Shown here: in pieces, positions 6,951-12,395 of the stretch | Numbering within the stretch: position 1 is the first letter of the stretch | Layout: every line of letters starts with the position of its first letter | Origin: an uncultured Porphyromonadaceae bacterium | GTDB taxonomy: Bacteria > Bacteroidota > Bacteroidia > Bacteroidales > Muribaculaceae | DNA length: 12,395 nt | Reading direction: 5' to 3' | NCBI GenBank assembly: GCA_905193485.1 | Contig: CAJJOX010000045.1 | Location: 1 to 12,395, forward strand | Program-made: the position numbers and the translations under genes | Notes under the pieces: model-generated | Database searches by the model: none | The model's input: the letters and a program-made list of their open reading frames with translations, nothing else | What the model was told of the DNA's origin: nothing

Positions 6951-7936
6951 AATCGGTCGAGATCAATATCACAACCTTTCTCGGCAGCGGGTTCTGCGCC
7001 TTGCTGCTCACGCTCATAGCCCTCGGTCTGTTATGGTCGGGATTGTCACTGACACCTTCCCCTCCGTCCGTGCCTACCGTCATCGGTCCGGGGTCGCCCA
7101 TGGCCTCTGCGTCGACAGTCAGTGCCATCGCGCTTGCATCAACCATAATCGCTGTTGCGGCCGGCATAATGATGCTCACCAACCGCATCTTCAACATCCT
7201 CCGCACATCATCCCGACTCTTTGTCGGACTCTTTGCACTCGCCGTAGCCGCCACACCGGGAGCCGCAGGCATGTCATGCGCCGGACTGACGCTGTGTGTC
7301 AGCCTGCTGCTGTGCCTCATGATCATGTACACCACATATCAGCGCACATCATCCAACCGACGCATATTCCTCGTATTCGCGATCCTTTCGGCCGGCAGCT
7401 GCATCAATGAAGCCTTCGCGCTTTACGTGCCGGTGATGCTCATCGGCTGTGCGCAGATGCGGTGCCTGTCGTTCCGCGGGTTTCTCGCCGCGATGATCGG
7501 CATCATCACTCCGCTTTGGATTCTATGGGGCTTCTCGGTCATCACTCCCGAACGACTCACGTTTCCGCCTGTTTCACTGCCCTCCACGGCTTCGTTCGCC
7601 GCCTACAGCCTCGCGCAACACATGGCGATTGCCACGATGCTTGTGGCGGCATTTGCCACTACACTGCTCAATGTCATAAAAGTCTATGGCTTCAACGCCC
7701 GCACACGGGCTTTCAACGGCATCCTCGCCACAATCACTCTCTGGACAGTCGCCATCACGATAGTCGATTACGGCCACGCCATCATATACATGCCTCTGCT
7801 GTCGGCACTCGCAGCCATGCAGATAACCCTGTGGTTCCGCATCGCCGCCAAAAACAGAAGCTACATAGGCGTACTGCTCACGATTTTCATGCTATTATCC
7901 GTTTTCGCATGCAACACAATCGGCCTCACATTCTGA
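6947..7936 (+). CDS. Unrecognised multi-pass membrane protein
   Basis: I do not recognise this 329-residue protein with confidence. It is very hydrophobic, with roughly nine or ten membrane segments near residues 11-33, 55-77, 91-108, 112-130, 140-167, 178-199, 222-245, 257-275, 278-297 and 306-325. Basic clusters between segments (NRIFNILRTSSR, YQRTSSNRR) could set topology. A proline-rich loop lies at 36-52 (LTPSPPSVPTV). No transporter or catalytic signature is visible. The fifth and sixth segments, with a proline in TM6 (IITPLWILWGF), faintly recall DUF6427-like proteins of Bacteroidota, a weak impression only. The start is GTG at 6947 in GTGA, overlapping the purD stop; its 3' end overlaps the pdxB start by 28 nt. 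This packing implies co-translation with both neighbours. Codon use and GC content look like those of the neighbours, so there is no sign of recent transfer. Confidence 0.8.
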   Translation: MKSVEINITTFLGSGFCALLLTLIALGLLWSGLSLTPSPPSVPTVIGPGSPMASASTVSAIALASTIIAVAAGIMMLTNRIFNILRTSSRLFVGLFALAVAATPGAAGMSCAGLTLCVSLLLCLMIMYTTYQRTSSNRRIFLVFAILSAGSCINEAFALYVPVMLIGCAQMRCLSFRGFLAAMIGIITPLWILWGFSVITPERLTFPPVSLPSTASFAAYSLAQHMAIATMLVAAFATTLLNVIKVYGFNARTRAFNGILATITLWTVAITIVDYGHAIIYMPLLSALAAMQITLWFRIAAKNRSYIGVLLTIFMLLSVFACNTIGLTF

Positions 7937-8937
7937 TCGAAAGCAATATTCCTTTCATTCGCGGCGTTTTTGATGACATCGCCTATGTGAGCTATCTCGC
8001 ACCCGACGAAATCACACCGCAGTCAATGCGCGACACCGACGCGCTTATCACACGCACACGCACACGGTGCGACAGCCGGCTACTCTCCGGTTCGCGATGC
8101 TCCATGATTGCCTCAGCCACAATCGGGCTCGACCACATCGACCTCGATTATTGCCGTGACAACGGAATCGAAGTGACCAACGCTCCCGGATGCAACGCTC
8201 CGGCCGTGGCACAGTATGTGTTCGCAGCCATACTCTCCGCATGGTCCGTGGAACGGCTGCCGAGCCTGACCATCGGCATTGTGGGCGTTGGTCACGTAGG
8301 TCGGATTGTCGAGAACTGGGCTCGGAATTTTGGAATGAACGTACTGCTCAACGACCCTCCGAGAGCAATCTCCGAAAAAACCGACGCATTCATCAGCCTC
8401 GACGACATTGCCTCCCGGGCCGATATCATCACCATCCATACTCCCTACACCACCGTCGGTCAATATCCCACCCACCGGCTGTTCGACGATATCCGTCTGC
8501 GCTCCCTACGACGGGCACCCATGCTCATTAACGCCGCCCGCGGCCCTATCGTCGACAACGACGCCCTTTGCGACGCCATCGACAACGGCATAGTCAGCCA
8601 CGCAGTAATCGACTGCTGGGAAAACGAGCCGGCAATCTCACGACAGCTGCTCGAGAAAGCATTCATCGCGACACCGCATATCGCAGGCTACTCACGTGAA
8701 GGCAAATTACGGGCATCGAGGATGGCGGCCGAAGCAGTCGCCCGCCACTTCGGGCTCACGCTTCCTGTCCCGGCAGAAAATGTGCCAATGACACCACCCG
8801 CAGCCGTAGATGCCGAAAACATCACCGCATCCTACAATCCCATGGCCGACACCGAAGTCCTCCGGTCCGATCCGGATGCTTTCGAGCGGCTTCGCAATCA
8901 TTACTATCTAAGGTCGGAAGTCACGGCTCGTAGCTGA
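7909..8937 (+). CDS. pdxB: Erythronate-4-phosphate dehydrogenase
   Basis: PdxB oxidises 4-phosphoerythronate to 2-oxo-3-hydroxy-4-phosphobutanoate with NAD, a step of the DXP-dependent route to pyridoxal phosphate. It belongs to the D-2-hydroxyacid dehydrogenases. The sequence shows SNIPFIRGVFDD at the N-terminus, ASATIGLDHIDLDYC, the NAD-binding GVGHVG (126-131), NAARGPIVDN with catalytic R211, CWENEP with E240 and TPHIAGYS with H257, matching the Arg-Glu-His triad. The C-terminus (MADTEVLRSDPDAFERLRNHY) is the PdxB-specific dimerisation tail, which separates it from SerA and other relatives. At 342 residues it is shorter than E. coli PdxB (378). The ATG at 7909 gives the family N-terminus and overlaps the preceding membrane gene by 28 nt. 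The frame stays open far upstream, but that stretch is membrane-gene sequence in another frame and has no PdxB similarity. Confidence 0.94.
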   Translation: MQHNRPHILIESNIPFIRGVFDDIAYVSYLAPDEITPQSMRDTDALITRTRTRCDSRLLSGSRCSMIASATIGLDHIDLDYCRDNGIEVTNAPGCNAPAVAQYVFAAILSAWSVERLPSLTIGIVGVGHVGRIVENWARNFGMNVLLNDPPRAISEKTDAFISLDDIASRADIITIHTPYTTVGQYPTHRLFDDIRLRSLRRAPMLINAARGPIVDNDALCDAIDNGIVSHAVIDCWENEPAISRQLLEKAFIATPHIAGYSREGKLRASRMAAEAVARHFGLTLPVPAENVPMTPPAAVDAENITASYNPMADTEVLRSDPDAFERLRNHYYLRSEVTARS

Positions 8938-8950
8938 CATGGCAAGCATA

Positions 8951-9003
8951 GGCTCTACCCGAGGAGTCAGTGCAAATCTTTTTTAAATCCGGTCGCCACC
9001 GGC
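8951..9003 (+). terminator. Weak hairpins after pdxB
   Basis: Two small stems lie after pdxB: GGCTC/GAGTC (8951-8955 with 8964-8968, one G-U pair), followed ten bases later by a run of six T (8979-8984), and CCGGT/ACCGG (8989-8993 with 8998-9002). Neither is a strong terminator alone. A promoter follows, so an end of transcription here is plausible. Confidence 0.3.
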
Positions 9004-9022
9004 ACCTTTGTGTGAACTTTTT

Positions 9023-9054
9023 ATTGGTCAAATCACTTATTTTTTATAAGTTTG
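9023..9054 (+). promoter_or_regulatory. Bacteroidota-type promoter for fprA (-mdh)
   Basis: TAAGTTTG at 9047-9054 matches the -7 consensus TAnnTTTG exactly. ATTG at 9023-9026 is a one-mismatch -33 element, 20 bp upstream. The surroundings are AT-rich. It predicts a start near 9061 and a leader of about 58 nt before the fprA ATG. Confidence 0.65.
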
Positions 9055-9118
9055 CCAAACTATTGGAAGTGCACGGCCACGACTGTCACCTCATAACCGA
9101 CAAGCAATTTAATAATAT

Positions 9119-10285
9119 ATGAACCAGCAAGTCACGCCGACAATCACTTATATAGGCATCGACATGCCGGGAGAGAGTCTTTTCGAGCGGCAATATCCTC
9201 TTCCGAAAGGCATGAGCTATAATTCATATCTTATAGCCGACGACAAGATCGCCATAATGGATTCTGTCGAAACCGGAGGCGCCACACAATGGATTCGCCA
9301 GATCGAAGCCGCAGCCGGCAACAGGTGTCCCGATTATCTTGTCGTGCACCACATGGAGCCCGACCACTCGGCCTGCATAATGGCGGCAATGGACAAATGG
9401 CCCGCACTGACCCTCGTGGCGTCACAGAAAGCGATAGCCATGCTGCCGCAATTCTTCCCCGGCAACGACCTGACGGGTCGCACACTCGTCGTCAGACAAG
9501 GCGACACGCTCCAGCTCGGACACCATATGCTGCATTTCTTCGCCGCACCCATGATCCACTGGCCGGAAGTCATGGTGAGCTACGAAGAACATGACCATAT
9601 CCTCTTTTCGGCCGATGCCTTCGGTAAATTCGGTGCCCTCCAGTTTGACGACAACTGGATCGATGAGGCCCGACGCTATTATATCAACATCGTCGGCAAA
9701 TACGGCAATCAGGTGCAGTCGCTCCTTACCAAGCTTGCCGAACCTCCGATCAGCATCATAGCACCCCTCCATGGTCCTGTTCTCCGTTCAGACTTGAGCC
9801 CTTACCTGAAGCTTTACGACAAATGGAGTCGTTACGAGCCTGAGTGCCGGGGAGTGCTCGTGGCCTACGCCTCGATCTACGGCGGCACCGAAGCCGCCGC
9901 CCTGCGTCTGGCTGAGATGCTCCGTGAAGAAAACGCCGGCGGAGTGGCCGTGATGGATCTCACCGCCTGTGACCAGTCTGAAGCTATCGCCCAGGCATTC
10001 CGCTTCAGCGCCATGGTGGCGGCCGCCCCTACCTATGACGCATCGCTATATCCGGCCATGCACGACTTTCTTCACCATCTCGCGCTTAAAAACTACCGCA
10101 ACCGTCGCGTCGGGCTGATCGAAAACGGATCGTGGGCGCCAGTAGCCGCACGGCAGATGCGTGCGATGCTTGAGCCGCTCCCTGCCGTCACGATCGTCGA
10201 CCCCGTAGTGACCATACGCTCACGCCCCGACGAAAACACGCCCGCGGCTTTGCGCGCCCTTGCAAAAGCCATCGCTGCAACATAA
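9119..10285 (+). CDS. fprA: A-type flavoprotein (flavodiiron protein)
   Basis: Flavodiiron proteins reduce oxygen to water or nitric oxide to nitrous oxide and protect anaerobes; they act in the cytoplasm. The 388 residues show both core domains. The N-terminal metallo-beta-lactamase-like domain (about 1-240) holds the complete di-iron ligand set: H78, E80, D82 and H83 in HHMEPDH, H147 (MIHWPE), D166 (FSADAFGKFGA) and H218 (APLHGP). The C-terminal flavodoxin domain (from about 244) begins GVLVAYASIYGGTEAAA, an FMN-binding loop. There is no extra rubredoxin or flavin-reductase domain, so electrons must come from a separate partner, and none is encoded beside it. It could be rubredoxin-type or coenzyme F420-independent; oxygen versus NO preference cannot be told from sequence. 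It follows a good promoter and lies 44 bp before mdh, perhaps sharing its transcript. Confidence 0.95.
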   Translation: MNQQVTPTITYIGIDMPGESLFERQYPLPKGMSYNSYLIADDKIAIMDSVETGGATQWIRQIEAAAGNRCPDYLVVHHMEPDHSACIMAAMDKWPALTLVASQKAIAMLPQFFPGNDLTGRTLVVRQGDTLQLGHHMLHFFAAPMIHWPEVMVSYEEHDHILFSADAFGKFGALQFDDNWIDEARRYYINIVGKYGNQVQSLLTKLAEPPISIIAPLHGPVLRSDLSPYLKLYDKWSRYEPECRGVLVAYASIYGGTEAAALRLAEMLREENAGGVAVMDLTACDQSEAIAQAFRFSAMVAAAPTYDASLYPAMHDFLHHLALKNYRNRRVGLIENGSWAPVAARQMRAMLEPLPAVTIVDPVVTIRSRPDENTPAALRALAKAIAAT

Positions 10286-10329
10286 AAACATCATACAAAC
10301 ATCATAACGACCAAAAATTCAAAAAAACT

Positions 10330-11331
10330 ATGAACTTTCTCACTGATGAAAAACTCGTGATTGTCGGCGCAGCCGGCATGATCGGCTCCAACATGGCTCA
10401 GACAGCCATGATGATGCATCTCACACCCAACATCTGCCTCTACGATCCCTATGCTCCCGCGCTTGAAGGTGTGGCCGAAGAGCTCTACCATTGTGCCTTC
10501 GAAGGTGTCAACCTCACATTCACCTCCGACATCAAGGAAGCTCTCACCGGTGCAAAATACATCGTATCGTCAGGTGGCGCAGCACGTAAAGCAGGTATGA
10601 CTCGCGAAGACCTCCTCAAAGGCAACGCTCAGATCGCCGAACAGTTCGGCAAAGACGTGCGCACCTACTGCCCTGATGTGAAACACGTTGTCGTCATCTT
10701 CAACCCCGCCGACATCACCGGCCTCATCACCCTCCTTTACTCAGGGCTCAAACCCTCGCAGGTAACCACTCTTGCAGCCCTTGACTCGACACGCCTCCAG
10801 AATGAACTCGTAAAAGCTCTCCATCTTCCCGCTTCAGAAATCGTTAATTGCCGCACATACGGCGGACACGGCGAACAGATGGCCGTTTACGCCTCCACGA
10901 CCAAAGTCGACGGCAAACCGCTCACCGAAATCATCGGCACAGAATCCCTCCCCGAAAAAGAATGGGAAGAACTCAAAGTGCGCGTGATCCAGGGCGGCAA
11001 AAAGATTATCGACCTCCGCGGACGTTCCTCATTCCAGAGCCCGGCATATCTCTCAATCGAGATGATCGCAGCTGCCATGGGCGGCAAACCGTTCACCTGG
11101 CCCGCAGGCTGCTATGTCAGCGACGACCGCTTCAACCACATCATGATGGCTATGGAAACGACCATCAACGCCAATGGTGTAAGCTACCGCGAACCGCAGG
11201 GCACAGCGAAAGAGCAGGCCGAACTCGAACAGAGCTACAAACACCTCTGCACACTCCGCGACGAAGTCATCGCCATGGGCGTACTTCCTCCTATCGCTGA
11301 ATGGCACGCCCTCAACCCCAACATCGACTGA
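10330..11331 (+). CDS. mdh: Malate dehydrogenase (LDH/MDH family)
   Basis: Mdh interconverts malate and oxaloacetate with NAD(H). In fermenting Bacteroidota it runs toward malate in the reductive branch to succinate and propionate. The 333 residues show the nucleotide-binding loop GAAGMIGSN near residues 14-22, RKAGMTREDLL with substrate arginines R86 and R92, ALDSTRLQ with D152 and R155, and YGGHGEQM with the catalytic H180. An arginine at position 86, rather than the glutamine of lactate dehydrogenase, supports malate as substrate. The active-site strand reads TYGGHGEQMAVYAS instead of the common GEHGDSMVP, so this is a divergent subgroup. I recall close matches in Bacteroides. The start follows an AT-rich leader with a repeated ACATCATA (10286-10312 region). 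A clear terminator follows at 11360-11407. It may be transcribed with fprA, since no separate promoter is seen. Confidence 0.93.
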   Translation: MNFLTDEKLVIVGAAGMIGSNMAQTAMMMHLTPNICLYDPYAPALEGVAEELYHCAFEGVNLTFTSDIKEALTGAKYIVSSGGAARKAGMTREDLLKGNAQIAEQFGKDVRTYCPDVKHVVVIFNPADITGLITLLYSGLKPSQVTTLAALDSTRLQNELVKALHLPASEIVNCRTYGGHGEQMAVYASTTKVDGKPLTEIIGTESLPEKEWEELKVRVIQGGKKIIDLRGRSSFQSPAYLSIEMIAAAMGGKPFTWPAGCYVSDDRFNHIMMAMETTINANGVSYREPQGTAKEQAELEQSYKHLCTLRDEVIAMGVLPPIAEWHALNPNID

Positions 11332-11359
11332 TCACCACATCACCGATACCGACCCTAAA

Positions 11360-11407
11360 GCGGGGCTGTAAGCCGATCTCACATCGGCCGGCAGCCCTGC
11401 CTTTTTA
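11360..11407 (+). terminator. Intrinsic terminator of mdh
   Basis: GCGGGGCTG (11360-11368) pairs with CAGCCCTGC (11392-11400), nine pairs with one G-U. An inner stem GCCGAT/ATCGGC (11372-11377 with 11383-11388) stacks above it. CTTTTTATT follows directly at 11401. It lies 28 bp after the mdh stop and is the clearest intrinsic terminator in the window. Confidence 0.85.
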
Positions 11408-11473
11408 TTCACATACTGCCGGAACAGACTGCATTATTCTCTGAAATACACACAAAAATCACAATTCGCGGCT

Positions 11474-11500
11474 TTTGTGTCATTTTATTTTATAACTTTA
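11474..11500 (+). promoter_or_regulatory. Candidate promoter for asnA
   Basis: TAACTTTA at 11493-11500 is a one-mismatch match to TAnnTTTG, in an AT-rich stretch about 54 bp before the asnA ATG. The nearest TTTG (11474-11477) is only 15 bp upstream, shorter than the usual 19-21, so the -33 part is doubtful. A promoter somewhere here is expected because a strong terminator lies just upstream. Confidence 0.45.
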
Positions 11501-11553
11501 TCTTTTCATTCAAAAGACTGCAATTCACACCACCACCTTCTACAAACAACTAT

Positions 11554-12395
11554 ATGGCATTGATTATTCCAGAAAAGTATAAGCGAAAGCTTCTGGCTGA
11601 AACCACCGAGGTCGCCATCAAAATGATCAAACAGCATTTTCAGACGGCACTGGCTGAAGCGCTCAATCTGCGGCGCGTCACGGCTCCGCTGTTCGTGCTC
11701 TCCGGCACGGGACTCAACGACGACCTCAACGGCACCGAACGGGCTGTGAGCTTCCCGGTCAAAGCCATGGACGACCGGCGCGCAGAGGTCGTGCACTCGC
11801 TTGCCAAGTGGAAACGTGTGAAACTCGAAGCCTACGGCATTCCTCCCGGTTACGGACTCTACACCGACATGAATGCGATCCGCGCCGACGAAGAGCTCGA
11901 CAACCTCCATTCGATCTATGTCGACCAGTGGGACTGGGAACAGACCATACGCCTCTCCGACCGCAACGTCGCCTATCTCCGGACAACCGTCGAGAAAATC
12001 TATGCAGCACTGCGCTCCACCGAGCGGATGGTCTACCGCAACTTTCCACACATAACGCCACGGCTGCCGGAAACAATAACATTCATGACTGCCGAAGAAC
12101 TGCTCCGCCGCTATCCGGACATCGGTCCTTCACAGCGTGAACAGCGGGCAGCCCGCGAACATGGCGCCATATTCATCATAGGTATAGGTGCTCCGCTCAG
12201 CGACGGCAAGCCGCATGACCGGCGCGCACCCGACTACGATGACTGGAGCACTGTCAACGAGGATGGATCAACTGGACTCAACGGCGATCTCATCGTGTGG
12301 GATTCCGTGCTCAATCGCTCTGTCGAGCTATCATCGATGGGCATACGTGTCACGGCTCAATCAATGCGGCGACAACTTGATGACTGCGGATGTCC
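11554..12395 (+). CDS. asnA: Aspartate-ammonia ligase (asparagine synthetase A), 3' end outside window
   Basis: AsnA makes asparagine from aspartate, ammonia and ATP in the cytoplasm; it has the class II aminoacyl-tRNA synthetase fold. The frame opens at ATG 11554 and is still open at the window end, giving 280 complete codons of an expected roughly 330-345. Signatures in order: TAPLFVLSGTGLNDDLNG (residues 43-60), VVHSLAKWKR (79-88), LYTDMNAIR, YVDQWDWE (122-129), IGIGAPLSDGKPHD, RAPDYDDWST (224-233), GLNGD (241-245) and ELSSMGIR (258-265). These match E. coli AsnA closely, and no stop or frameshift interrupts them. The leader CAAACAACTAT before the ATG lacks a Shine-Dalgarno, as elsewhere in the window. 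It is a separate unit from mdh because a strong terminator lies between. The ATP-site glycine-rich C-terminal motif is beyond the window. Confidence 0.96.
   Translation, partial: MALIIPEKYKRKLLAETTEVAIKMIKQHFQTALAEALNLRRVTAPLFVLSGTGLNDDLNGTERAVSFPVKAMDDRRAEVVHSLAKWKRVKLEAYGIPPGYGLYTDMNAIRADEELDNLHSIYVDQWDWEQTIRLSDRNVAYLRTTVEKIYAALRSTERMVYRNFPHITPRLPETITFMTAEELLRRYPDIGPSQREQRAAREHGAIFIIGIGAPLSDGKPHDRRAPDYDDWSTVNEDGSTGLNGDLIVWDSVLNRSVELSSMGIRVTAQSMRRQLDDCGC

Noticed and set aside
7462..7908. Upstream extension of the pdxB frame
   Set aside because: The translation is histidine/arginine-rich with no PdxB similarity and lies over the membrane protein gene; the ATG at 7909 gives the proper N-terminus.
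1..12395. CRISPR array, insertion sequence, phage, toxin-antitoxin, tRNA or a new defence system
   Set aside because: I found no spaced direct repeats, no transposase or integrase motifs, no terminal inverted repeats and no RNA gene; nearly all the sequence is taken by recognisable housekeeping genes.

Overview
This window looks like core chromosome from a fairly GC-rich member of the Bacteroidota, most likely order Bacteroidales; a Muribaculaceae-like gut anaerobe is my best guess from memory. The evidence is threefold. Start codons sit in AT-rich leaders with no Shine-Dalgarno motif. Promoter candidates match the Bacteroidota consensus TTTG-N19/20-TAnnTTTG. The proteins (IlvC, Mdh, AsnA, FprA, a FatA-like thioesterase between ilvN and ilvC) resemble Bacteroides homologues.

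Layout. Positions 1-4656 (+) hold the end of a branched-chain amino acid operon: the 3' part of ilvD, then ilvB, ilvN, an acyl-ACP thioesterase gene whose start overlaps the ilvN stop (ATGA), and ilvC. A large hairpin at 4674-4738 separates ilvC from a convergent rubrerythrin gene (-, 4809-5396). A 255-bp divergent region carries a good promoter for the next (+) cluster: purD, an unrecognised multi-pass membrane protein, and pdxB, all overlapping end to start (5652-8937). A second promoter precedes fprA (9119-10285), followed 44 bp later by mdh (10330-11331), which ends in a clear intrinsic terminator. The last gene, asnA, starts at 11554 and runs off the window.

How the genes fit together. 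IlvB/IlvN, IlvC and IlvD are consecutive steps from pyruvate or 2-oxobutyrate to the keto-acid precursors of valine, leucine and isoleucine. The thioesterase sits among them without an obvious place in that pathway. PurD (purines) and PdxB (pyridoxal phosphate) bracket the unknown membrane protein. Rubrerythrin and the flavodiiron protein FprA are peroxide and oxygen/NO defences typical of an anaerobe. Mdh belongs to the oxaloacetate-malate step of the reductive C4 branch, and AsnA makes asparagine.

I found no mobile element, CRISPR array, tRNA, rRNA, phage gene or defence system, and no convincing new multi-gene system. The points most worth a second look are the thioesterase coupled to ilvN, the fungal-type KARI C-terminus, and the unknown membrane protein between purD and pdxB.
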